Assembly (NCBI GenBank): GCA_022571535.1
Contig: JACZXR010000084.1
Span: forward strand, 1 to 8,161
Direction of reading: 5' to 3'
DNA: 8,161 nucleotides
From: Deltaproteobacteria bacterium
GTDB taxonomy: Bacteria; Desulfobacterota; Binatia; UBA9968; CAXXLF01
This document shows, one piece after another, positions 1-6,040 of this stretch; position 1 is the stretch's first letter; every line of letters starts with the position of its first letter. The notes under the pieces were generated by a model. The model saw only the letters and a list, made by a program, of their open reading frames with translations, did no database searches and was not told where the DNA came from. A program made the position numbers and the translations under genes.

Positions 1-2522
1 AGTTTTAGCCGCTCTGGGTCTGTATATCCCAAAGCATCATCTATAATGAGGGAAGCCCCACCGTCCTTTGAGACGGTCATCGCACATGCCAAACGAGATA
101 TCAGAGAGATCTGTTCTTTGGTGCCTCCGCTCAAGGACTCAAACGGGACATTGGAACCATCCATCGCTCGACTGGCAACCGATAGGTCCTCGGTTACCTC
201 AACCTCAAAGGAGTTGTTAAACACCAGGCGTCCGAGCCTCTCGATTTTCTCTTTGAGGGGAGCGACATAGGCACGACGCACCTTATCACGTTCCTCTTTC
301 ATGGTACCATACAGCAGCTTGGCCGCTTGAGCCCTCCGGATCATCGCTGCGTTTTCTTGCCTTATGTGATCGAGATGACTCTGGGCTGCATAGAGCTTCT
401 CATGCAAACCCTCTTCGCCGAAGACCTTGAGGCGAGTCCGTACTTCTGTATTTTCTTTCTGCGCCGCTTCACGCTTTTTCTCTACCGTTCCCAAAGAACC
501 CTTCGCCGTTTCCGCCAGAGCTTTTACTCGATCAGGTTCCTTGTCGCGGAGATCTGTCTCGGCAGACTTTACGTTCTCCTCTTCTGTATGGACAAGCCTG
601 GTGAATTTCGAATGCTCCGATTCGAGGTCGTCATCGGAGGTGATCTTCCGGGATCGCGCAAGCTCGTCCTCAGCACGGTTTAGTTCTTCAGCCTTGAGGT
701 CAAGTTCCACCCTCACTTTCTGGTGTCGTTCCCTCAGTCCATCGCGCACCTTGCGGGTCGCATCCAGTTCCGTTCTGGCTTCCTCCCATGCCTTATTGGC
801 CTCTTCAAGATCGCCCTCTGCACTTCGTAGTTCCTTCTTCGCAGCTTCCAGATTTTCAGGAAGCTTGGGTTCCGGTATCCGGGCTGCTGGATAAGCAGGG
901 ACACCTTTTCCCAGTCCTATGACTTTTCTTTCCAACTCCTCATGTGTCAGGTCGCGAAGATTTTCTTTCTCGATTTCCTTCTGCCTTGCTCTAGACTGCT
1001 GCGCTTCTCGTCGCGCATCATAGGATTGCCTTGCCTCATCCGCATTGCTCACTCCGGCATCATTGCATTCGGCATCGAGCTTCTGTTTTGCCTCTTCGAC
1101 CGTTTTTGAAAGTTCCGATGAACTGGACCCGGCTGTTATCTCCATTTGCAAAGACCCGGGAATTGTCACACGGACCCGATCAGAAACGGACAAACTGAGC
1201 TCCTCGTCTTTTGAGATTGTGGTTTGCTCGCCATCAATCTGGAAGTCGAAATTGGCCAGCCCTCTCAGCAGAACATTCGGCGCACCCGTCTCCAACTTCG
1301 CCTGAGCTGTAATGAGCGAGCGTTCAGCCTTCTGAATTGTTTTCAAAGTATCTTCGTCTACGCGGCTCGAAGCCAACAACTCATCAGCCAGGGCTGCCCC
1401 TTCCCGGGCACGATCTATGCGGTCTTTACGTTCCTTCAGTTGCTCCAGATGTAGCTTATTGTTGAAGTAGTCAAAATCCGCACGGCGGAGATTAAGAAGT
1501 GATTCGGCCTCTTTGCGCCCGGCCTCAGCTTGGGTCGCATCCGATTGGGCCTTCTCCAGATCGTTCTCCGCCTTCTTGACCGATGCGGTTGATGAGGTAC
1601 TGGATTCGTCGAGTTCCGCGTGTGCCTTTCTGGCTTTGGAGACCGCATCGATGAGGTCTTGGCGCACTTCCTTGTCGCGCTTCGCGGCCTGTTCGGATTT
1701 TTGTGCCGACTCCAACTTAAGGTGGGCTGTTTCCAGAGCAGTTTCCAACCCCTTGATTTTATCGAGAGACTTTGTGTATTCGGATACATCCCCCCGGAGG
1801 TCCTGTTCTTGTTTCTTCAAACGTTCCAGTTCCTGGCCAAGCTCAGCAGCGCGAACGATATCCTTTTCCAGGCCCTGGATCTGCTTTTCCAGTGAAGCAA
1901 CCTCAGTCTCTGTATCCTCCTGGGCTTTATGGGCCTCCTGCAATTCCTTTTTTTCGCTGCCCCGCTCCGTGAAATAGCGCCCATACTCCTCCCGAACCTT
2001 ATCGAAGAGACTTTCCTCTCGGGGATCTGCCCGGTGACTACCAGCAGCAATATCGAGCGCAGCCGACAATGATGCCTGCTTTGATAAATCGGCCTGCTGG
2101 ACCGCTTCACCTTGCTGAATGCAGAGTGCTTTCCACAGGTCTATGTCAATGGTTTCGCGCAAGATTTCCTCGGCACGTTCATGAGCTTCTCGCCCGGTAT
2201 GGTTTTCCGGTTTGGGACTTGTGATCGTAAGGGTAGTCTCCGGTTTCTTGTGAAACCTCTTGAAGTATGTAAAAGCGTAGGGACCGCTTTCCGCCTCCAG
2301 CTCAATCTCCGGACCTACGTCTCGCGTTACAGGCTTAATGGCTTTGATCTCACTGTGCTTGCTCGAGTCGAGGTAATCGAAAAGAAGCCTGATTGCTTCA
2401 CTGAGGCTGGTTTTTCCGGCTTCATTCGGCCCTTCCACGATGGTTATTCCTTTGGGGCCGAATCGCACCTCGGACTCATCAATTCCCCGGTAATTGGCCA
2501 GGCGGAGGCGGAGAAGTCTCAT
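1..2522 (-). CDS. SbcC/Rad50/YhaN-like SMC-family ATPase, partial at left edge
   Basis: Large coiled-coil ATPase expected to partner the adjacent SbcD-like nuclease in processing DNA ends in the cytoplasm. 840 codons are open from the ATG at 2522 to the window edge, which cuts the gene just after Walker B, so only a short C-terminus is missing. Walker A is GPNEAGKT (residues 31-38), the ABC signature LSGGTKEQ (797-804), and Walker B plus D-loop LIIDDALGYTD (825-835). Walker B ends in DD rather than DE, which I recall as common in YhaN-like proteins. Long Glu/Lys/Arg/Ala-rich coiled coils fill roughly 170-400 and 490-760. A beta-rich, Gly/Val/Ile/Ser-containing insert lies at about 413-466. 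There is no CxxC anywhere, so the Rad50 zinc hook is absent. The start overlaps the sbcD stop (ATGA, 2519-2522) and follows AAGG 4 bases upstream. Family assignment is firm; the exact subfamily is less so. Confidence 0.93.
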   Translation of the reverse strand, partial: MRLLRLRLANYRGIDESEVRFGPKGITIVEGPNEAGKTSLSEAIRLLFDYLDSSKHSEIKAIKPVTRDVGPEIELEAESGPYAFTYFKRFHKKPETTLTITSPKPENHTGREAHERAEEILRETIDIDLWKALCIQQGEAVQQADLSKQASLSAALDIAAGSHRADPREESLFDKVREEYGRYFTERGSEKKELQEAHKAQEDTETEVASLEKQIQGLEKDIVRAAELGQELERLKKQEQDLRGDVSEYTKSLDKIKGLETALETAHLKLESAQKSEQAAKRDKEVRQDLIDAVSKARKAHAELDESSTSSTASVKKAENDLEKAQSDATQAEAGRKEAESLLNLRRADFDYFNNKLHLEQLKERKDRIDRAREGAALADELLASSRVDEDTLKTIQKAERSLITAQAKLETGAPNVLLRGLANFDFQIDGEQTTISKDEELSLSVSDRVRVTIPGSLQMEITAGSSSSELSKTVEEAKQKLDAECNDAGVSNADEARQSYDARREAQQSRARQKEIEKENLRDLTHEELERKVIGLGKGVPAYPAARIPEPKLPENLEAAKKELRSAEGDLEEANKAWEEARTELDATRKVRDGLRERHQKVRVELDLKAEELNRAEDELARSRKITSDDDLESEHSKFTRLVHTEEENVKSAETDLRDKEPDRVKALAETAKGSLGTVEKKREAAQKENTEVRTRLKVFGEEGLHEKLYAAQSHLDHIRQENAAMIRRAQAAKLLYGTMKEERDKVRRAYVAPLKEKIERLGRLVFNNSFEVEVTEDLSVASRAMDGSNVPFESLSGGTKEQISLISRLACAMTVSKDGGASLIIDDALGYTDPERLK

Positions 2523-3649
2523 CGTTCCTTCCCTGCAAGCCTGACGAGGAGAGCAAGTGCATCGCGTGAAGTGATCGAATCGGGTCCTGATTCCTCAACA
2601 TTGGACCGCAACCGTTCAACGGTACAACTGGCAAAGCCTGAAAAACCAAGATCCATGAAATCGGCGTCCTCCGGAATGACGACGAGATTGTCCCTACGCG
2701 TTTCAACCGCGCCCAGAATCTCCTGAACATGGGAAAGAAGTTCTTCAAGCTCGCCATGGAACGATAGCGAGAGTGAGCCGACAAGGCGCAATTTGACAAC
2801 GGTTCGTTCTTTATCTTCAAGATTCTCAAGCCAGCCGCGAAGCGCCTCGATGTCTTCCTTTGTATTGAGGTCTACCTGTTCACGCTCGATGAACTTCCAT
2901 CTTCCGACATTCACCTCTTTCGTGGTTACACCCTCTTCGTTGATTGTGGCGACCAGGGCAAAGCCGGGCTTCACTTCGTTGTAGTCCGTTGGTTCGGGAG
3001 TGCCGGCGTACCATATACGGCCGCTGTCACCGACCCCAGTGAGAGAGTGTCGATCTCCGAGAGCCAGGTAATGAATCTTGTTCTGTGATATCGCGTTCTC
3101 AGCTGCATGAAGGGAAATAAGCGCTGGATCATCGGGATTTGGAGAGAGGTTGTCCACCATCCCATGGGCAACACAAACACGCAGCGTATCGACAATGGGT
3201 TCAAGTTTTCCGGTCGTCAAAGCAACCAGATCTTGCAGGGGACGTTTCGATGTCCAGGGTATCCCTACAATCTCAACACCCTCGTCAACACGAATGGGAG
3301 TCGTGTCCTCAATCACATGGACGTGAGCCGGTTTCCGCTCCAGGAAGGTCGTGCTGCGGTAAACGGATGCCGCGTTGAGCGGGTCATGGTTGCCGGGGAG
3401 CAGGTATACAGGAACCGGCACATCCTTCAAAGCCTCGAGGGCACGCGAGACGGTCTTTCGGTCAACCAGGTTGGACTCGAATACATCCCCGCAGACCACC
3501 ATAAACCGGCAATCTTCTTCTTTGGCAATGCGCCCAAGTTCACGGATGGCATCAAATCGGGATTGGGCGAATCTCTCCTGAACCCCTTCAGAGAAGAAGT
3601 GCCGGGTCATTCCCAACTGCCAGTCACCGGTGTGGAGGAAACGCGTCAC
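2519..3649 (-). CDS. SbcD/Mre11/YhaO-like DNA repair exonuclease (calcineurin-like phosphoesterase)
   Basis: Metal-dependent nuclease subunit of an SbcCD-type complex; 376 residues, near the usual SbcD length. Phosphoesterase motifs run in order: HTGDWQLG (D9), GDVFES (D55), GNHD (N87, H88, D89), AHG (H162) and LGDRH (D199, H201). Motif I reads DWQ where classical SbcD/Mre11 has DxH, and motif V is GDRH instead of GHxH; both look like subfamily traits because the other ligands are intact. Residues ~218-260 resemble the capping segment after the catalytic domain, and the C-terminal ~110 residues are a separate, less conserved region that would contact the ATPase. The GTG start at 3649 is the only near start: an in-frame TGA lies 24 bases upstream, and AGGAGA sits 9 bases before it. 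The ATGA overlap with the ATPase gene implies translational coupling and one complex. Confidence 0.93.
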   Translation of the reverse strand: MTRFLHTGDWQLGMTRHFFSEGVQERFAQSRFDAIRELGRIAKEEDCRFMVVCGDVFESNLVDRKTVSRALEALKDVPVPVYLLPGNHDPLNAASVYRSTTFLERKPAHVHVIEDTTPIRVDEGVEIVGIPWTSKRPLQDLVALTTGKLEPIVDTLRVCVAHGMVDNLSPNPDDPALISLHAAENAISQNKIHYLALGDRHSLTGVGDSGRIWYAGTPEPTDYNEVKPGFALVATINEEGVTTKEVNVGRWKFIEREQVDLNTKEDIEALRGWLENLEDKERTVVKLRLVGSLSLSFHGELEELLSHVQEILGAVETRRDNLVVIPEDADFMDLGFSGFASCTVERLRSNVEESGPDSITSRDALALLVRLAGKER

Positions 3650-3685
3650 GAAGATCTTTCTCCTGTCGTTTCAACCCGCACACGA

Positions 3686-3817
3686 TCAACCAGTCCAAGG
3701 TCGCCCAGAATCTGCTTCAAATCCGCTTGGAAACTCTGAGCAGCGCAACGCTTTGTCGCATAGATTGCCTAGAGAGAGGGCCTGGAGGCGTAGTTGTATC
3801 TGTGTTTTTAGTTCCAT
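3686..3817 (-). pseudogene. Possible frameshifted small ORF upstream of sbcD
   Basis: A 43-codon frame starts at ATG 3817 (MELKTQIQLRLQALSLG..), with AGGA about 7 bases upstream, and ends at TGA 3686. Its C-terminal half looks non-coding. A second frame, open after a TAG near 3766, has no usable start but reads like protein (..FQADLKQILGDLGLVDRVRV..). That frame ends at TGA 3646-3648, overlapping the sbcD GTG start as GTGA. Joining the two near the CTCTCTCT run at about 3766-3774 would give a ~55-60 residue leader gene coupled to sbcD. I do not recognise a family. It may equally be non-coding leader sequence. Confidence 0.3.
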
Positions 3818-3830
3818 TTCTTATCCTGCT

Positions 3831-3890
3831 TTATTCCTGCATAGACTTCAGCAAATGTTTACCCGCATCGGTCAGAAGGATTATAGCCAT
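3831..3890 (-). other. Very short reading frame, possible C-terminal relic
   Basis: Nineteen codons from ATG 3890 to TAA 3831, ending ..LTDAGKHLLKSMQE. This resembles the tail of a winged-helix protein ('LT..G..LL') rather than a full gene. No Shine-Dalgarno site precedes it. It could be debris left by the rearrangement that built the neighbouring chimeric gene, or chance. Confidence 0.15.
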
Positions 3891-3908
3891 TTATGATACC
3901 ATTAAAAG
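3880..3908 (-). promoter_or_regulatory. Possible -10 box for the sbcDC transcript
   Basis: On the minus strand a perfect TATAAT lies at 3885-3880, about 230 bases upstream of the sbcD start. The -35 region at a 16-18 base spacing is only T-rich (CTTTTA), so this is a weak call. It would separate sbcDC transcription from the chimeric gene ending at 3911. Confidence 0.3.
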
Positions 3909-3910
3909 GC

Positions 3911-4483
3911 TCATGATCCCATTTTCTCCCAGATGGCGTCTCTGCCGGATTTGACGCATTCCACCTCGTCTTTCTCACTGAGTCGGGCAAGCACCCGCTT
4001 GATGGTCGGACGGCTCACATTCGGGCAGGCTTGTGCCAGATCGGTATAACGGAACCTTTCGGGTAGTTTTCGAATGGCTGCGAGAACCAATTCTGTCTTA
4101 GCGCCGTGGGCATTCGTCAGTTCGCCGGTTCGACGCTCGAGCTCCTGGTAACCGGCAAGAAGCATCACGCCCAGAAAGTATTCCCACCATGGCAACAAAG
4201 TGTGCTTACCCTCATGCCGCCCCTGAGAGGATTTGTAGAGCGCATCGTAGTAACCCTCACGCTGGTTTTCGATCAGATGCTCCAGACTGATGTACCGTCC
4301 AACTTCGAAACCTGCTTGATAGAGAAAAAGCAGCGTCAGCAGCCGCGCCATCCGTTCTTTTACGTCCTGGAGCGCTGAAGTCTTCCCAGCACTCGCAGGA
4401 GCAACAACGAGTAAGAGCATGTGATAGAGCTCAGCGGCCTGCTTGATCTTTTGCATGATCTGATCACAGAGGGGTTCCACCAT
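3911..4483 (-). pseudogene. Chimeric gene: BrxF-like N-terminus fused to Fic-family C-terminus
   Basis: One open frame of 190 codons made of two unrelated pieces. Residues ~1-43 (MVEPLCDQIMQKIKQAAELYH.. then VVAPASAGKTSALQDV) match my memory of BrxF, the small P-loop protein of type 3 BREX. The P-loop is A-x4-GKT, with Ala in place of the first Gly. From about residue 44 (RMARLLTLLFLYQAGFEVGRY, ISLEHLIE, YYDALYKSSQG, LLPWWEYFLGV) it follows the part of Fic proteins lying just after HPFxxGNGR, ending in a winged-helix domain (~128-185, KTELVLAAIRKLPERF..). The Fic catalytic His and its core are absent, as are most of BrxF and every downstream BREX gene. ATG 4483 is preferred (GGAG 7 bases upstream); GTG 4486 is the alternative. 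It overlaps the HTH gene's stop as TGATG. It may be expressed, but neither parental activity should survive. Confidence 0.72.
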
Positions 4484-4713
4484 CACTCTTCTCCATTATC
4501 CTTGGCCTCGTCGGCTTCACCGGACTTCACCCATTTGTCGACCTCTTCTTTCCGAAACTTCCAGAGGCGACCGATCTTGTGTCCAGGCATATTTCTTTCA
4601 CTTATCCATCTATAAACGGTATCCCGCTTGAGGCCGAGATAAGCTGCAATATCGTCTACTGAGAGCCACCTGTCTGTGTGCGTCCACGCACAGGCAGATC
4701 GATATTCCATCAT
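4483..4713 (-). CDS. Excisionase-type helix-turn-helix DNA-binding protein, BREX-associated type
   Basis: Small MerR/excisionase-fold DNA-binding protein of 76 residues. The core is RWLSVDDIAAYLGL, then KRDTVYRWISE, then the wing HKIGRLWKFRKEEVDKWV, followed by an acidic tail. I recall near-identical HTH proteins directly before brxF in type 3 BREX loci, which fits the gene that follows. A start at ATG 4713 is chosen because GGAG lies 4 bases upstream (7 bases for ATG 4710). The frame is open to ATG 4836, but that start coincides with the predicted transcription start and the extra residues do not look like the family. Its stop overlaps the next start (TGATG). It probably represses or activates its own operon and may now be an orphan regulator left after loss of the BREX genes. 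Confidence 0.82.
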   Translation of the reverse strand: MMEYRSACAWTHTDRWLSVDDIAAYLGLKRDTVYRWISERNMPGHKIGRLWKFRKEEVDKWVKSGEADEAKDNGEE

Positions 4714-4842
4714 TTGTCTCCACTCACGCCTTTCGTCATAGGTTGTCTCGCAGCGGATTCGTACTATCGGTTCATTGTTAGGTTTGCCATGGACCTGACT
4801 TACGGGTCTTTCATCCAGACAAACCGGAATAATCAAGGATAA

Positions 4843-4870
4843 AATATATCAGACGAAGGCCTATTCTCAA
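4843..4870 (-). promoter_or_regulatory. Sigma70-like promoter of the HTH/BrxF-remnant operon
   Basis: On the minus strand TTGAGA (4870-4865) and TATATT (4848-4843) are separated by 16 bases. Transcription would begin near 4836, giving a leader of about 120 bases before ATG 4713, long enough to hold an operator for the HTH protein. It lies just downstream of the cyclotransferase-like relic. Confidence 0.5.
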
Positions 4871-4906
4871 GCACAATTTCCGATTGTATTATGGGTTTTT
4901 ACCGAC

Positions 4907-5215
4907 TTAGACCGATTGACTCGGTGACGGCCAACTGGAATTGCTGGTTGGGGATATCCAGCTTTCAAGAAGCCGATCACCAATATAGAGCCATGCCAGA
5001 ACGATGCTCTCGCTGGCGTGAACCGGCACAAGCACACGGCTGTAAAGGCTCCGCTCACCGGGATGGAAACCCTCCGGGCGGTCTACCTGCTGTGCCGCTG
5101 CGCACCACGGCAGACAAGTGGCAGGCTGGCGGGAGTCGGGGTCGGCAAGGGTCACCGAAGAATGGGTTGCGTCTTTTACCTTGTACAGGTCGCCCGTTAT
5201 GTGGAACCTGTTACC
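4907..5215 (-). pseudogene. Gamma-glutamylcyclotransferase (AIG2/GGCT-like) fragment
   Basis: In the frame read from about 5215 to TAA 4907 the translation carries the second half of a GGCT-like fold. HITGDLYKV corresponds to 'V.G.LY.v', VDRPEGFHPGERSLYSRVLVPV to 'LD..EGf.p....ly.R..v.V' with a Glu in the usual catalytic position, and IVLAWLYIGDRL to 'aWvYi'. The N-terminal half, including the family's 'YGTL' substrate-loop strand, is missing. The upstream sequence is instead the antitoxin gene, whose stop is at 5211. The segment between LYKV and VDRPEGF is about 20 residues longer than usual, and the last ~20 residues are atypical, suggesting decay. Formally the frame stays open to ATG 5326, but that part is a shadow of the antitoxin gene. 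The family call rests on remembered motifs. Confidence 0.5.
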
Positions 5216-5525
5216 GGCTGGAGGATGCCTCTTTACGGAGCGCGTCGTGGAGCAACTGCTTGATATAAGTTTGATACTTGGGGACTCGTTTGCGACGTGC
5301 AAGTTTGCGAGCAAGTTCAAGGTCACTAACAGCCAACCGGATGCTCACTTGTTTGGTAGGTGGTTCGAGGACGTAAGGTCGTTTCAATTTCCCACGATAA
5401 TCCTGACTTTCGTCCAGGAACTCCGAACTAATCTGCTCCAGTATGCAATTCGGGCAGAACCATTTCTCTTGGTTATCGCGATACATTTCGCTGCCACATT
5501 TCCGACACTTCTTTAGCCTTTTCAT
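5211..5525 (-). CDS. Zinc-ribbon / ribbon-helix-helix antitoxin (BrnA/CopG-like)
   Basis: Probable antitoxin of 104 residues in two parts. An N-terminal treble of four cysteines, C7-x2-C10 and C24-x2-C27 (CRKCGSEMYR.., WFCPNC), forms a zinc ribbon. After a linker (~30-57) comes a ribbon-helix-helix unit at ~58-98 (KQVSIRLAVSDLELARKLA.., YQTYIKQLLHDAL), where the KQVSIRL strand would enter the DNA major groove. It should neutralise the upstream toxin and bind the toxin promoter as a dimer. The start overlaps the toxin stop (ATGA, 5522-5525), and two copies of an 11-bp repeat provide GGGAG sites in front of it. BrnA-type antitoxins follow their toxin gene, as here. A zinc ribbon on such a protein is uncommon in my experience. 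The substrate of the toxin cannot be read from this gene. Confidence 0.8.
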   Translation of the reverse strand: MKRLKKCRKCGSEMYRDNQEKWFCPNCILEQISSEFLDESQDYRGKLKRPYVLEPPTKQVSIRLAVSDLELARKLARRKRVPKYQTYIKQLLHDALRKEASSSR

Positions 5526-5541
5526 CTCCCTTTCATCTCCC
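5520..5541 (-). repeat. Tandem 11-bp repeat at the toxin/antitoxin junction
   Basis: Two perfect copies of GGGAGATGAAA (minus-strand sense) sit back to back, encoding the end of the toxin (..REMKGR) and the start of the antitoxin. The GGGAG of the upstream copy can act as ribosome binding site for ATG 5525; the one in the downstream copy touches the ATG and is too close. Slippage between copies (one copy is 11 bases) would change the toxin's last codons and the coupling. Confidence 0.6.
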
Positions 5542-5803
5542 TATGCCAGAGCAATATTTGTCTTCTATTCGACGGCCAACCCGTAATGACATGATAATGG
5601 TCACTACTGACACGAATAAATACGACCGTTATGAAACGTCCTGTTGATGTTCTCCCAACCGCTTTCAATACTTGTCTTTCTTGGCCAATGACAACCAGTG
5701 GCCTTGAGAATAATTCCTCAAACTCCGCTTCCGTAATATTCGCATGGTGGATCTTGTAGTGAGCCTTCCTGGCTTTCTTATCATGGGCGAAGGTGACCCT
5801 CAT
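5522..5803 (-). CDS. BrnT-like (DUF4258-type, RelE-fold) toxin
   Basis: Basic 93-residue protein, typical toxin size. The order is a basic helix (HDKKARKAHYKIHH), 'NITEAEFEELFSRP' resembling the BrnT 'hgvt..E.eevf..p' segment, then strands AVGRTSTGRFITVVFIRV ('iGrt..GR.l.Vvf') and HYHVITGWPSNRRQILLWH, which corresponds to the C-terminal 'viTa....e....y' element. BrnT proteins are ribosome-dependent RNA-cleaving toxins; ribonuclease activity here is inferred by family. The ATG at 5803 is the first start after an in-frame TGA 30 bases upstream. No Shine-Dalgarno site precedes it, and the predicted transcript would have a leader of only about 8 bases, so translation may be nearly leaderless. It is the first gene of a bicistronic unit with the antitoxin. 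Confidence 0.75.
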   Translation of the reverse strand: MRVTFAHDKKARKAHYKIHHANITEAEFEELFSRPLVVIGQERQVLKAVGRTSTGRFITVVFIRVSSDHYHVITGWPSNRRQILLWHREMKGR

Positions 5804-5814
5804 AGTGTAATGAT

Positions 5815-5826
5815 TTGTATATACAA
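5815..5826. promoter_or_regulatory. Palindromic operator over the toxin -10 box
   Basis: TTGTATATACAA is a perfect 12-bp palindrome centred between 5820 and 5821, 12 bases upstream of the toxin ATG. It covers the predicted -10 (TATATA, 5823-5818 on minus), the classical position for autorepression by a ribbon-helix-helix antitoxin. Binding is inferred. Confidence 0.55.
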
Positions 5827-5846
5827 CGAATCAAGGCTGACTACAA
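5818..5846 (-). promoter_or_regulatory. Promoter of the toxin-antitoxin operon
   Basis: On the minus strand TTGTAG (5846-5841) and TATATA (5823-5818) are 17 bases apart. The start of transcription would fall near 5811, giving a very short leader before the toxin ATG. Confidence 0.5.
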
Positions 5847-5967
5847 GGTTGCCCGAAAAATTGGAGCAGTTCTCGTGGTGTATCCTAGGGGTCGGGCCTG
5901 GCATTCGACATTCGTTTCTGCAGTAATATTTCCGTGGTCTCATACGACGAGCTTGCGTGATCCTCGA

Positions 5968-6013
5968 CAAAACAAAAGGGCCCGGCGGCCTGGTTAGTCT
6001 ATCCGGTGCCCTT
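5968..6013 (-). terminator. Rho-independent terminator-like hairpin, minus strand
   Basis: Minus-strand AAGGGC-a-CCGG (6013-6003) pairs with CCGG-GCCCTT (5985-5976) around a 17-base loop, followed by TTGTTTTG. It could end a transcript from the tartrate dehydrogenase gene about 330 bases upstream, insulating the toxin-antitoxin operon. The stem has one bulge and the T-tract is interrupted. Confidence 0.5.
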
Positions 6014-6015
6014 GT

Positions 6016-6040
6016 AAAAGTGCGGGTGTTACCCACTTTT
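6016..6040 (+). terminator. Small hairpin with T-run, possible plus-strand terminator
   Basis: AAAAGT-gc-GGGT-gtt-ACCC-ACTTTT forms a 10-bp stem with a 2-base bulge and a 3-base loop, the T-run being part of the stem. No plus-strand gene is seen upstream, so it may only be part of a structured spacer next to the minus-strand hairpin. Confidence 0.25.

Noticed and set aside
427..894. Long plus-strand frames opposite the ATPase gene (also 1513-1977 and 2112-2726)
   Set aside because: Ser/Arg/Phe-rich translations antisense to an unbroken coiled-coil gene; typical shadow frames.
3107..3739. Plus-strand frame of 210 codons opposite sbcD
   Set aside because: Antisense to conserved phosphoesterase motifs; no recognisable domain.
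4714..4836. N-terminal extension of the HTH protein to ATG 4836
   Set aside because: It would begin at the predicted transcription start without a ribosome site, and the added residues are unlike the compact excisionase family; ATG 4713 has GGAG nearby.
4891..5268. Plus-strand frame of 125 codons opposite the cyclotransferase-like relic
   Set aside because: Low-complexity Gly/Arg-rich translation without family features; the minus-strand frame carries the recognisable motifs.
5800..6036. Minus-strand frame of 78 codons running into the toxin start
   Set aside because: It covers the terminator-like hairpin, promoter and palindrome, and its translation resembles no known protein.
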